Below are positions 17,922-28,500 of a DNA stretch of 64,000 bases, piece by piece. The stretch comes from Allomuricauda sp. M10 (GTDB lineage Bacteria; Bacteroidota; Bacteroidia; Flavobacteriales; Flavobacteriaceae). The notes under the pieces are model-generated. The model was given only the letters and a program-made list of their open reading frames with translations. It was not told the origin of the DNA and made no database searches. The stretch covers positions 62,001 to 126,000 of the forward strand of contig NZ_JAJGBN010000002.1 in assembly GCF_020782875.1 (NCBI RefSeq), read 5' to 3'. The stretch's first letter is position 1; each line of letters begins with the position of its first letter. The translations under genes were made by a program, and so were the position numbers.

Positions 17922-19781
17922 TCAATCTTTTGATCGCCAAATGATCGACTCGTCCTCTTCATTCAACTTTTCAATGAAATAGGAAGGCAAAATCCCCAAA
18001 CGCTTTTTAAAGGCTGAATAAAACGTATTCAGATTGTTGAACCCACTTGTTGTAGCAATATAGGTCAACTTGCTGTTCCTGTACTCTTTATCTTCCAACA
18101 ACCTATTTAATAAATGATTGATCCTGAGCTCATTGATATAATTATTGAAATTGGATTTCTTTTCGTGGTTAATAACCTGCGAAAGATATTTTTGATTCGT
18201 TTGCAATGTATTGGCCAGACTGCGAAGACTGCATTTGGGATCCAGAAAAAAGGTTTCGTCCTCCAACCGGTTGAGTTTTGTCAAGATAATTTCCTTGACA
18301 TCTTCATCCATATAATTTGATCTTGAACTTTCTTTGACCACCTGCCCACTGGGATTTCTAACTTTATCCATAGCGACCAACTTTTTTTGGTTCAGCTTTT
18401 CAACGGCCAATTCCTTGGTCCTTGCAAATAACAATTTGTTTTTCTTACTGACTCTAAAGTATGAGAAGGTAGCGATGCTGCCCAAAGCCAAGGTAAGCAC
18501 AAAAATGATGGTCATAAAGCGATAGCGTTCATCTTGAACCTCTGCTTTGATCTCAAGAATTTCTTTTTGCTTAGATATTTCCGAAATCCTTCTTTTGGCC
18601 TCCAATATTTTTACCCGTTGCTCCGATTCAATAGAGAACAGGGAATCACTGACCCTAAGATACAGATCAGAAAAAAATGCAGCCTCGCGTTTTTTGCCCA
18701 ATGCCCTGTTTATGGAACCCAACGATTTGCTCACTTCCTTGATCACATCAAAGGCATTGATTCCTTTAGCGGACTCGTAGGCCAATTCATAATCCCTTTT
18801 GGCACTGATACTATCCCCCTTTTTTAAGTGCAGGTCGGCAGTGAGCAGATGAATACGTGGTTTTCTAAACCTGTAATTGTTGGAGTCAATAATATTTTGT
18901 GCTCTCAGGAGAAAGTCCTCAGCCTGCTTAAATTCAGATTCTTCTATATAGATGGTGGCTATGTTCATATAAACCACGCTCTGAATATAACTTCCCGGGC
19001 TTCCAAAGGATTGTTCAAGCTCTAGGTAAAAATCATAAATTTTAAGGGCTTCCTTGCTCCCACGAAGCTTGTGTGTCATTCTGGCCATTTCGTCAATCTT
19101 TGGAAAAACGTACCGTACCTCCTTCAATTCAAGTATAAAATCAAGTCCCTTTAAACAATTTTCCAAAGCCTTATCATATTCTCCCAATCTGAGATAAAAG
19201 TGGGATATGGCAGAATAGGCCCTCATCATGCAATATTGGTTCTTTGTCGCCTCCCCTTTCTCCAATAAATTCAATGCGGTCTCGTATGCCAGATCATATT
19301 CTCCCCTCTCTGTAAAAATGTAGGATTTGAGGGTTTCACCATCTGCTTCTATTTCGGTATAAAATTGGCACTTGTCATTGGTTTCGACCCGATCGATAAG
19401 GTCAATGGCACTATCAAATTCACCTTGGATGAAAAAAATAAAGGCCTGGTTCAAATTGGTTCTTAATAACGCACCATCGTAGCCCATGTTTGAAGCAAGC
19501 TGGTGAGCTTCATCATTATACTTTTTTGCCTTTTCCGTAGATTTGAAAATGTACCGTGTAAACAATTCCAAACAGAGATCTACCCTTTCCTTGCCTTCGG
19601 CATGTGATTTTTGTTCGAGGAGCGCTTCCAAACTTGGCAACCGTTGTTCATCAACCAGTCTTTCAATTCCCCTAAAGTAGGAATCCAGTTGTAACGGTGG
19701 TCTTTTTGGTGGTTCGTGTTGACTATATGCTGGCGCCATTGCCCAGAAAAGCAGTATAACCAATATATTCTTTAGCGACAT
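17922..19781 (-). CDS. Membrane-bound TPR/AraC-family transcriptional regulator
   Basis: A 619-residue protein: signal peptide (ILVILLFWAMAPAYS), a large periplasmic region built of TPR-like helical repeats (about residues 50-410), one membrane helix near residues 420-442 (TIIFVLTLALGSIATFSYF), a linker, and a C-terminal AraC double helix-turn-helix (about 515-610; SLRSLANTLQTNQKYLSQVIN, then FNNLNTFYSAFKKRLGILPS). This design senses a periplasmic signal and binds DNA directly, and is frequent in Flavobacteriia. It is the last gene of the minus-strand SusCD/dehydrogenase locus and is its most probable regulator. A terminator at 19979-20018 separates it from the upstream genes, so it has its own promoter. 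Confidence 0.87.
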   Translation of the reverse strand: MSLKNILVILLFWAMAPAYSQHEPPKRPPLQLDSYFRGIERLVDEQRLPSLEALLEQKSHAEGKERVDLCLELFTRYIFKSTEKAKKYNDEAHQLASNMGYDGALLRTNLNQAFIFFIQGEFDSAIDLIDRVETNDKCQFYTEIEADGETLKSYIFTERGEYDLAYETALNLLEKGEATKNQYCMMRAYSAISHFYLRLGEYDKALENCLKGLDFILELKEVRYVFPKIDEMARMTHKLRGSKEALKIYDFYLELEQSFGSPGSYIQSVVYMNIATIYIEESEFKQAEDFLLRAQNIIDSNNYRFRKPRIHLLTADLHLKKGDSISAKRDYELAYESAKGINAFDVIKEVSKSLGSINRALGKKREAAFFSDLYLRVSDSLFSIESEQRVKILEAKRRISEISKQKEILEIKAEVQDERYRFMTIIFVLTLALGSIATFSYFRVSKKNKLLFARTKELAVEKLNQKKLVAMDKVRNPSGQVVKESSRSNYMDEDVKEIILTKLNRLEDETFFLDPKCSLRSLANTLQTNQKYLSQVINHEKKSNFNNYINELRINHLLNRLLEDKEYRNSKLTYIATTSGFNNLNTFYSAFKKRLGILPSYFIEKLNEEDESIIWRSKD

Positions 19782-19978
19782 TGGAGTGTTAGTTAGTTAG
19801 TTTATTGTGCTGTAAATCAATGCCCTTGAAGGCATCCAACCTTATCCAGGCAGGGGAACATTACCCAGATAATATTGCCATCCTATGTAATCTACAACTT
19901 ACTTTCAAATCTTTTTCTATTTTTCCAAACATTTTTTTTAACTAAGCTTTAACATATAATGATGATGTAAAAGGCAAG

Positions 19979-20018
19979 CTAAAAAAAAGCAATGTTGAAC
20001 AATTACAACATTGCTTTT
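19979..20018 (-). terminator. Rho-independent terminator of the SusCD-CRTAC1 transcript
   Basis: A perfect 13-bp stem (AAAAGCAATGTTG with its complement) and an 8-base loop is followed on the minus strand by a run of nine T. It lies 230 bases beyond the CRTAC1 stop, an unusually long 3' region. Confidence 0.85.
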
Positions 20019-20040
20019 AACTAAACTTGAATTAAACCTC

Positions 20041-20129
20041 AACTAACTCAAAATTTGACGGAAACTAATCCATAAATAAATCTTGAAGACCAGTTAACAG
20101 CATAATAAAAAACTAACTCAAATAAATTT
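20041..20129. repeat. Direct repeat AACTAACTCAAA, two copies 70 bases apart
   Basis: Copies begin at 20041 and 20111. Each is followed by an A/T-rich AAATTT-like extension. AraC-type proteins often bind direct repeats, so these may be regulator sites for the adjacent TPR/AraC gene; this is inference only. Confidence 0.45.
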
Positions 20130-20174
20130 AGCTCATCCAAAGAGTTAAAACACAATCAATTGAAACAAAACATC

Positions 20175-20193
20175 TTCAAATTCATGAATTTTA
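20175..20193. promoter_or_regulatory. Shared palindrome, copy A
   Basis: The perfect 14-base palindrome AAATTCATGAATTT (20178-20191) sits in a 20-base stretch identical to copy B at 28864-28883. It is about 55 bases beyond the CRTAC1 stop and 394 bases upstream of the TPR/AraC start. Presumed operator. Confidence 0.55.
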
Positions 20194-20247
20194 ACCCGCT
20201 TTATCATGTTGTATTAGATTGACCTCTTTTTTGGTCATGGCCCTTTT

Positions 20248-23200
20248 CTAAAGCGCCATCTTTTGATTGCTCTTGGGACCGGAAAATTGTTTAAATACCA
20301 ATAATTTTCCTTTGTTCTGTGTCACCAAAAACAAACTTTCCCCAACTGCATTTTTCACTGTGGCAATTGCCTTTGCATCTCCAGGGACCATAAACCCGCT
20401 GGTATTTGTTTTTACCGATACAAATTTTCCATTGCCATTCCCTTTTAAATACACCCCATTGAAAGCATCGTATCTTCCAATGAAGGTTTCGTTACCAAAG
20501 TCATTCCCCACTCCAAGGATGTCCACGTTCCCATCTCCATCCACATCGGTCAGGAGTATGTCGTTCAATGGGGCCAATTGCGCTTCAATGGGTAGCGTAT
20601 GCAAAGCAAACTTGCCTTCTCCCAAGTTTTCTATATAAACACTTTCATCAAAATTGCCTTCCAAGGTCAATGCGCCTTTCAATTCCTCCTCACTAAAAAG
20701 AGTATTCAGAGAAGCTTCCGCATAATCGCGGAAGTAATCGAACTTTTTCCTGAAAAGTGGGCTTTGCAAATTCAAATCGCCCCAAAAATTCACAGGATAA
20801 GGTTGAAAATCCCCGTTTTTATCCTTCAAATAGGCAAAGAAGATAGGGTCTTGGGTACCATTTGCATCAAAATCCTTGGTGACCAAATGGACAGGTCTTT
20901 CTTCAGAAGGTTGAAAAAAATTGTTCTTGCCCAAGTTGCCGGCGACTAAATCAATATCGCCATCGCCATCCATATCCTTGGCCTTGATGGATTCCCACCA
21001 ACCTATTTTACCTTCCAATCCAGTTGCTGCAATTTTCTGAAACGATGTGGTTTTATTTTTGAAAAATGTGATAGGCATAAATTCGCCAACAACAACCAAA
21101 TCCGGTCTCTCATCTTTATCGAAATCGGTCCAAATGGCATCGGTAACCATTCCGATTTGTACCAGTTCAGGAGCCCACTCTTGGGTAATGTCCCTTAAAA
21201 TTCCATTTTCATTTTTAAGCAAATAACTCCTTTCGGCCATGGGATATTGACCTGCCGGGGTTCTTCCGCCCACAAAAAGGTCCATAAAACCGTCATTGTC
21301 AAAATCCATTGCCCGGACCACCGATCCACTGGCATTAATCTTGGGCATCCTATTTTCATCCACAGTAAAATTTCCATTACCATCATTGATCAACATACGA
21401 TCGTTGTAAAATTCACTTCCTACAGGAAATTCATTACTACCGGAAACCAGATAAAGATCAAGATCCCCATCGTTGTCTATATCGAACAACTCCATACCCA
21501 ATTCCTCATGACCCATATCCTTTTTGTCCGTAAACATTTGGTGCTCCTTAAAATTTCCAGAGCTATCTTGGAATAAGATAGTGGGTGAATACCCTGCCGA
21601 ACCTCCAATAATTACATCATCGAAAGTGTCACCATTAATATCACCTACCACCAGACATGGTCCATTTTGTGTCAATTTATGCGGAAGGATCCTTTGTTGG
21701 GAATTGAAATCCACAAAATCCTGCTCCATATGTTTATAGTCAATTCCCATTTGTGTAGACACCTCTGCCACCATTGGATTTGTCAACGGATTGGTTTTCA
21801 GCTCCAAAATATCTGGATTTTCTTGGTTTTGGCTGGATTGATAATCCAATTGCACCACTTGATTGGCAGGCACATTATTCAATTTACTGTATTTACCATC
21901 GGGCCATTGCACTTCGACCTCGGCAATGGTTGGATTGGTTCCCACACCAAAATGCACAATGGGTTCCATGGAAGACATATAACCCCTACTGAGATAGTGT
22001 TGGTAGTATTGTTGTTGATCATCTCCGTAGTGAATCAATATTTTTGTGCCGATGGCCAAAGGGTTTTCCTTGCTACCTTTTAATTGAATGCGGAGAGAAT
22101 TATTCTTACCAAAAGCTTCATTTTCGGACTGGTTTTCGAAAACAAATGCTTCCTCGTTAATATTGTTGACCACATAATCCAAGTCGCCATCACCATCCAG
22201 ATCGGCAAATACGGCTCCATTCGAAAAAGAGGGAATATTCAAACCCCATTGGGTACCGACTTCCTCAAAGGTCCAGTCTCCTTTATTTCGGTAGGCATAA
22301 TTTGGAATTTTCACCACAGGAATGGAATCCAGGATTTGAGCGGGAGATAAAAACGATGCCGCTCCCAGTCTAAAATCTCCAAAATCCCGATCTGTTACAT
22401 CCCTTGGAAATCCATTGGTAATCAATAGATCGCGATATCCGTCGTTATCCACATCCATAAAAAGAGGTGCCCAACTCCAATCGGTTTTGGATATTCCGGC
22501 CATAAGACCGATTTCACTAAAATTACCTCCAACACCGGAACCTTTATGCAACATGTTCCGCATGTACTGGTATTGGTAATCATATCTTTCGTTCAGAATG
22601 TACTCCAAATAATTGGTGCTCCCTATTGTAGTTTTCATGCGTTGGTTGGTTTCCCCCAACATGTCCAACGTAATAATGTCCAAGAAACCATCGTTGTCAT
22701 AATCCGCAATATCGGATCCCATGGAAAACTTACTTTGATGTTTTATAAAATCCTCTATTTTGTTGGTGAAGGTTCCATCCCCGTTGTTGATATAGAGAAG
22801 ATCATTGGTTAAATAATCGTTGCTTACGTGAATATCCGGCCATCCGTCATAATTCAGATCGGAAATGGCAAGCCCCAAACCGAATCCTTCGTAAATGATT
22901 CCGGCCTGTATGGTGACATCGGTAAAGGTACCGTCCCCATTGTTGTGATATAACCTATCATTGCTTATGGCCGTACCATCATTGATTTTTGGACGATAGT
23001 TGGTGGGCAAGGTGTGTACCTGTTGGTTGTTCAAAACGTAAAGGTCCAAAAGCCCATCTTTATCATAATCAAAAAAAGTGGCGTTCATGCTGTTGCTAGG
23101 GTCATCAATGCCATATTCAGCCGCCATTTCACGGAAAATTGGAATTCCGTTTTTATCAAGACCCTGATTTACGAAGAGTAAATTTTTTCGATGCTCCCCT

Positions 23201-23604
23201 TCTTCCTTCATGGCCGTGCAGATGTAGGCATCCAACCATCCGTCCAAATTGATATCGACCACCGCTACTCCGGTGCACCATTTGTTCTCTGCACCAATAC
23301 CCGATTCCTTGCCTACTTCCTTGAACTTAAAATCTCCTTGGTTCAGATACAATTGATTTGCAACCTGATTTCCTGTGAACAACAAATCGCTTTTGCCATC
23401 ATTATTGAAATCTCCAACGGCCACCCCACCGCCATTAAAAATGTACTCACTGGTTAGAATGTTGAAACTATCCGTTTCCACAATGTTATTGTTGAAGTGA
23501 ATACCGGTATCATCAGCATGTTTTTGCTTGTACAAAACCAATGGGTCCTTTTGGCATGAAGCAAAAAAAATGGCAAGTATTAAAAGGGGGATACACTTTT
23601 TCAT
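20248..23604 (-). CDS. CRTAC1/ASPIC-UnbV family FG-GAP repeat lipoprotein
   Basis: A 1118-residue lipoprotein (signal ending F-A-S-C, Cys17). It contains thirteen calcium-binding-type D-x-[DN]-x-D-x-x-x-D motifs of VCBS/FG-GAP repeats (for example DFNNDGKSDLL, DYDNDGFLDII, DVDGDGNVDIL), and in the middle an ASPIC/UnbV domain (SRGYMSSMEPIVHFGVG, VQWPDGKYSKL). The repeats form one or two beta-propellers that bind calcium. In Bacteroidota, genes of this family are often placed beside susCD pairs, where the product is presumed to sit on the cell surface and bind substrate. It is third in the order susC-susD-this gene, with a hairpin in the 140 bases after susD. The molecular function of the family is not established. 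Confidence 0.87.
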   Translation of the reverse strand: MKKCIPLLILAIFFASCQKDPLVLYKQKHADDTGIHFNNNIVETDSFNILTSEYIFNGGGVAVGDFNNDGKSDLLFTGNQVANQLYLNQGDFKFKEVGKESGIGAENKWCTGVAVVDINLDGWLDAYICTAMKEEGEHRKNLLFVNQGLDKNGIPIFREMAAEYGIDDPSNSMNATFFDYDKDGLLDLYVLNNQQVHTLPTNYRPKINDGTAISNDRLYHNNGDGTFTDVTIQAGIIYEGFGLGLAISDLNYDGWPDIHVSNDYLTNDLLYINNGDGTFTNKIEDFIKHQSKFSMGSDIADYDNDGFLDIITLDMLGETNQRMKTTIGSTNYLEYILNERYDYQYQYMRNMLHKGSGVGGNFSEIGLMAGISKTDWSWAPLFMDVDNDGYRDLLITNGFPRDVTDRDFGDFRLGAASFLSPAQILDSIPVVKIPNYAYRNKGDWTFEEVGTQWGLNIPSFSNGAVFADLDGDGDLDYVVNNINEEAFVFENQSENEAFGKNNSLRIQLKGSKENPLAIGTKILIHYGDDQQQYYQHYLSRGYMSSMEPIVHFGVGTNPTIAEVEVQWPDGKYSKLNNVPANQVVQLDYQSSQNQENPDILELKTNPLTNPMVAEVSTQMGIDYKHMEQDFVDFNSQQRILPHKLTQNGPCLVVGDINGDTFDDVIIGGSAGYSPTILFQDSSGNFKEHQMFTDKKDMGHEELGMELFDIDNDGDLDLYLVSGSNEFPVGSEFYNDRMLINDGNGNFTVDENRMPKINASGSVVRAMDFDNDGFMDLFVGGRTPAGQYPMAERSYLLKNENGILRDITQEWAPELVQIGMVTDAIWTDFDKDERPDLVVVGEFMPITFFKNKTTSFQKIAATGLEGKIGWWESIKAKDMDGDGDIDLVAGNLGKNNFFQPSEERPVHLVTKDFDANGTQDPIFFAYLKDKNGDFQPYPVNFWGDLNLQSPLFRKKFDYFRDYAEASLNTLFSEEELKGALTLEGNFDESVYIENLGEGKFALHTLPIEAQLAPLNDILLTDVDGDGNVDILGVGNDFGNETFIGRYDAFNGVYLKGNGNGKFVSVKTNTSGFMVPGDAKAIATVKNAVGESLFLVTQNKGKLLVFKQFSGPKSNQKMAL

Positions 23605-23667
23605 GTTAGTTTGTTTAGCTTATTGGACAGGTTTTTCACCTGTTAAAATCACCAATTTCCAATAATT

Positions 23668-23705
23668 TCAAAAGGCCGTGATAAAAAAATATCATGGCCT
23701 TTTGA
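23668..23705 (-). terminator. Hairpin between susD and the CRTAC1 gene
   Basis: A 16-bp stem with one G:T pair (TCAAAAGGCCGTGATA with its complement) closes a loop of six A. It lies 40 bases beyond the susD stop. It may stop or attenuate transcription, lowering expression of the downstream gene relative to susCD, or protect the susD 3' end. The following T run is short, so full termination is uncertain. Confidence 0.7.
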
Positions 23706-23744
23706 TTGTTAGGCTACTAATTCTAAAAATAAAAAATCATTTTT

Positions 23745-25499
23745 TTAGTACGCTGGATCTTGTGTTAAGGTTGGCGCACCGTCTTTCACAGACCTATCGA
23801 TAGCCTCAATAGGAATTGGGAAATACTCATTCTTATTCTGTTGGAAAGATCTTCCTGACAAATAGGTCCTGTGCTGTGATTCACTTTGCAAATATGCATT
23901 CAAAACACTAGAGGATATTCCCCAACGTTGAAGATCGAAAAAGCGGTGACCTTCCATGGAGAATTCCAATCTGGTCTCAAAACGTACTGCTTGCCTGGCC
24001 ACATCCTTATCGGTCCAAGCCGTGGTATATTCAGCAATGTCATAATTGGCAGCAGGAGTTCCTTCAACAATGGTAAAGTCATTACGCTCAGCACCTTGGG
24101 TAGCCATTGGAACAAAACCATCTGGATTTGCAGCCCTGGCCCTGATTTGGTTCACCAAACCTCTGGCCACTTCCAAATCTCCAACCTCAACCTCAACTTC
24201 TGCCAACCAAAGGATGATCATATCCAAACGCATAAGCCTGTAGTTGTTGGCAGAAAGGTTACCCCATCCACCTTGTCCGAATGCCTCTGGTTCTGCAACA
24301 TGCTTCATACTGAAGAATGGTCCGGCATAGGTAAGGTCACGAACGAAATCGGTTTGGTAAATCTTAAACCCTTTGTAAAGGATACCTGGTCTACCCACGG
24401 AATGGTCGATACGTGGATCTAATGTTCCATTATAAGTTGACAAGGTAGTCACCGGATCTACAGTTGATGGCACATCGGCATCATCAAAAGTATCCAACAT
24501 TGGTAGTCCGCCTTCTGTTTTGAAAGCATTCACCAGATTTTGGGATACTTGGTAGAAACCACAACAACCCCATGGATCAATGTATGGGTGAGCCAAACCG
24601 ATACCTCTGTTGGCAGCATCACCGGTAGCACTGCTGATGGCATACTGAACTTCAAAAATAGATTCTGAATTGTTCCGTGTAGCCACTAGGAAATTGTCTT
24701 GGTACTTGTCCACCAAAGAGAATGGACCATTGTTCAAGATGTCTTCTAAAATAGGCTTGGCCTCATTCAATTTGGTTGCATTGGCAGACCCATCAGAATT
24801 CCATCCCTGGTACATTTTGGCCTTTGCCAAAAAGGCTTTGGCTGCCCAACTTGTTGGTCTTCCCACTTCACTTTGCGTTTCTGGCAAAACAGCGGCCGCT
24901 GCGGCAAAATCAGCTTCAATGAAAGGCCAGATCTCACGGTCGTTCGGGATCTTGGTGCTTTCAAGGTCGTTAAGATCAAAGTTCTCATCGCTAATATAAG
25001 TGGGCATTCTCCACATTTTTCTAGCTTCAAAATGGAACAATCCTCTTAGGAATCGAGCTTCAGCAATAATCTCTTGTTTTTGCTCCTCGGTAGCATCCTC
25101 TACTTTTTCCAAAGTTTTGATAACGTTATTGGTAGCGGCAACACCTTTGTAAAGTCCTCTCCATTTGTCACGGATATGAACATTGAACGATTGGAAGTCA
25201 TATGCCTCAATAAAGGATTGCTCTGGCTGGTCACCAGCATCGGTTCCTTTCAAGGCATCATCAGAGGCCAAATTGAACACCCAGTTTTGAATGTCGTTAT
25301 GCCATGTTTGACCTTCCAAACCTCCACCAGGCACCATGGTATATGCTCCAAGCAGAAGACCGTTGACACCATCCAAAGTGGCAACATCGGATTCACTGAA
25401 TTGACCCTGTGGTTGTCTATCCAAAAAATCGTTATTACAACTCAGTACCAAAGCCAGCAAGCCAAGAGTTCCAAGCAATGTCGATATTATCTTTTTCAT
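23745..25499 (-). CDS. SusD/RagB family nutrient-binding outer membrane lipoprotein
   Basis: About 584 residues. The lipoprotein signal ends in L-V-L-S-C with the lipidated cysteine followed by NNDFLDRQPQG, the typical SusD opening. The body has the SusD TPR-like core (FLRGLFHFEARKMW; AKAFLAKAKMYQGW) and the C-terminal RagB region with FETRLEFSMEGHRFFDLQRWG. It is the surface lid of a SusC/SusD importer and sits 21 bases after susC, so the two are one operon. The frame is open to an ATG at 25511 (MFTEMKK); the ATG at 25499 gives the clean lipoprotein signal. Substrate unknown. Confidence 0.93.
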   Translation of the reverse strand: MKKIISTLLGTLGLLALVLSCNNDFLDRQPQGQFSESDVATLDGVNGLLLGAYTMVPGGGLEGQTWHNDIQNWVFNLASDDALKGTDAGDQPEQSFIEAYDFQSFNVHIRDKWRGLYKGVAATNNVIKTLEKVEDATEEQKQEIIAEARFLRGLFHFEARKMWRMPTYISDENFDLNDLESTKIPNDREIWPFIEADFAAAAAVLPETQSEVGRPTSWAAKAFLAKAKMYQGWNSDGSANATKLNEAKPILEDILNNGPFSLVDKYQDNFLVATRNNSESIFEVQYAISSATGDAANRGIGLAHPYIDPWGCCGFYQVSQNLVNAFKTEGGLPMLDTFDDADVPSTVDPVTTLSTYNGTLDPRIDHSVGRPGILYKGFKIYQTDFVRDLTYAGPFFSMKHVAEPEAFGQGGWGNLSANNYRLMRLDMIILWLAEVEVEVGDLEVARGLVNQIRARAANPDGFVPMATQGAERNDFTIVEGTPAANYDIAEYTTAWTDKDVARQAVRFETRLEFSMEGHRFFDLQRWGISSSVLNAYLQSESQHRTYLSGRSFQQNKNEYFPIPIEAIDRSVKDGAPTLTQDPAY

Positions 25500-25520
25500 T
25501 TCTGTAAACATTAGTTTTCG

Positions 25521-28500
25521 TTATTTAAGTGTAACATTTAACCCCAAACTTATTGTTTTGGCCACTGGCTGGGAACCTCCATCATAACCTAGGGTAAGAT
25601 TCCTTCTTGAGTCATCCGCGTTGCTCAATTGAACTTCGGGGTTAAGACCTGTGTATTTGGTGAAGGTGGCTATGTTCTGTGCCTGTACATATACTTGGGC
25701 CCTGTCCAAACCAATGGTAGATATAATTTTCTCAGGAAAGTTATAGGTCAACTGAATGTTTTTCAACCTGAAGAAACTACCATCTTCGATCAAATAGGAA
25801 GAAGGCCTACTGCTGATCTGGTCATTGGCATCCATGATAGGCGATGTGGCACCAGGATTGGCAGCAACCCAAGTACTAGGATCAGCCGTTGGATTGGTCG
25901 GTTGCCATGCATCAAAAAGTGCCCTTCTACTTCTGTTCCCTTGGAAGGTGTTGAAGTCAGCAAAATACCTTACGTAGTTGAACACATCGTTACCTTGTGA
26001 TCCGTTACCAAAGATGTTCAAATCCAAATTTTTATAGCTCAAATTAATGTTGATACCATAAGTAAAATCAGGGTGTGGACTACCAATAATGGTACGGTCA
26101 TCATCATTGATGACGCCATCGTTGTTAATGTCTGCCACTCTAAATTTACCTGGCGCATTATAATCACCATATGGAGCCCAAGCATCGGCCTCTGCTTGTG
26201 ATTGGAAAATTCCTAGGTTTTTGAATCCATAGAAAGAAGACAATGGTGAACCTGCTTCGGTGATAGACAAAGCCGGAATCCTTCTACTTTGACCAAAAAT
26301 ACGGGTGCTTTCTCCTTCAAGAGCATCAACATTGTTCTTGTAAGTAGAAATGTTGGCACTTACCTCATAGGAGAAATCTCCTTTCTTATCCCCATAACTG
26401 ATTCCCAAATCGATACCCTTATTGGTCATTTGCCCAACGTTAAAAGCTGGTTCATCTGCTTGTCCTGCCGTATAGGTAACTGGAACGTTGATCAACATGT
26501 CGGTAGTAACCCTTTTCCAAACATCTAGGTTAACAGACAACTTATTGTTCAACATTACCAAGTCCATACCGATGTTGTTAGAAGTTGTGGCCTCCCACTT
26601 GGCATTTGGATTTCCGAAAGCTCTTGGAGCGAATCCAATCTGTGGAGAACCAGTGGAACCATCAATTGGATAACCTCCAGTTAAGATATCCGAACGATAG
26701 GTTGTGTAGGCATTGTAGTCACCAATTTGCTGGTTACCTGTTTTACCCCAACCATAACGAAGTTTTAAGTTGTCAATCCACGTAACATTATCCATGAATT
26801 TTTCATCTGACATCCTCCAACCCAAACTAAAGGCAGGGAAAAATGCACTTCTGGAAGCTTGTTGGAACCTGGACGAGGAATCGTTCCTCAAGATAACCTG
26901 GGCTAAATATTTTCCGTCATAGTCATAGTTCAACTGACCGAATTGCGACCATAATGAATAATCCTGAAATACATATCCTCTGTTGGTTGCCGTAGTGGCA
27001 TCACCCAAATCCAAATAGCTCAAAATATTGGTGGTCCCGAAAGCATATCGTTCACGACGTGCCTCAAAACGTTCTTCAAACTGTTGAATGGATTCCACAC
27101 CTACATACGCCTTGAAATTATGAACTTCATTAAAGGTTTTGGCATAGGTCAATGTATTGGTCCATGTCCACTGATATTCATATTGCTCTCTAGCTTCGGA
27201 ACTACGGATAAAGTTACCCTCTACATATTCAGGCTGTGGACGGTCCAAATTCTTTACTCTTTGCACCCTTGCATCCACACCAAAACTGGTACGTAGATCA
27301 AGTCCTGGAATCAACTCATAGTTTGCATAAGCATTCCCCAGTAGTCGTAGACCGTATCTTCTATCATCTTGATCTCTATGTAGTCGTGCATATGGGTTAA
27401 AGTTGTTTCCTAGGTTGGCTCCCCTACTACCCGCAAAATTACCGGCAATATCATAAATGGGAAGCAATGGATGGTGCTTGTAAGCACCGGAAACCGGGCT
27501 TTGCTCATCATCATTGGAAACGTTTCCTTTTAGGTTATCAAAGGAAGTCGTGAAATTTTCCCCAATGGTCAATTTCTTGTTCAACGTTCTAAACTCTGTA
27601 TTGGCCCTCAAGGACACCCTATCATAGCTCGCGAACTTCACGATACTCTCTTGAGAGAAATAACCAAGACTAAAGGCATAACGTGCAGCTTCTGTTGCTC
27701 CCGAAGCCGAAATGTTATGGCTTTGAATTGGCGCCGATCTTGTTACTGCATCCCACCAGTTGGTATCGGCGGAACGGGTAATGGCATAAATATTACCTGG
27801 TTCCAAGGCATAAAGACTTGGATCCGTACCAGCATCGCCTTCATTGGCACCACTAGGGAATACATAGTCTGGAATGGTTACCTCGCCATTAGGTCCAAAA
27901 GTATACTGGCCATGGCTTGGTGTCTTACCAGCGTATAGATCGGCCAAATACAAGTATCTTCCGAGTTCTTCAGCGTTCAATGATTCCGCATCTTTTGCAG
28001 GGGACTGAATACCATAGTACGTATTATAGGTTATGGTGGGTTTCCCCATTTTTCCTTTTTTGGTAGTGATGATGATAACCCCGTTAGCCGCCCTAGAACC
28101 ATAAATGGAAGCAGAAGAGGCATCTTTCAATACCTGTAGTGATTCTATATCATTTGGGTTCAGGTTAGATTGGCGTTGGGATGGCACACCGTCTATGATG
28201 TAGAGGGGGTCGTTGTTACCCAATGTACCAAAACCACGGATACGTACCGTAGCCTCACCACCTGGACGGGCATCGTTGACAATGGTTACCCCTGCGGCCC
28301 TACCTTGCAATTGTTGCGAAAAGGTAGTGGCAGGAACCGATTTCAACTCATCGGTATCCACAACCGTTACTGCACCGGTCAAATCTTTCTTGGCCTGTGA
28401 GCCGTAACCCGTTACCACGATTTCATCCAATCGGTTGGCGTCTTCTTCCATGGTAACATTAATTGTGCTTTGACCATTGACGGCCACTTCCATCGTTTTA

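Larger units (their letters stand above)
19782..20247 (-). promoter_or_regulatory. 466-bp intergenic region upstream of the TPR/AraC gene
   Basis: No gene is seen. From the CRTAC1 stop toward the AraC start it holds the palindrome at 20175-20193, direct repeats AACTAACTCAAA at 20041 and 20111, the strong terminator at 19979-20018, and an A/C-rich leader (AACTAACTAACTAAC on the minus strand) just before the AraC ATG. I found no exact TTG/TAnnTTTG promoter for the AraC gene. Confidence 0.6.

Noticed and set aside
22084-22350. Several + strand frames inside 20248-23604
   Set aside because: All are antisense to the FG-GAP lipoprotein; its repeated D/N codons keep other frames open.
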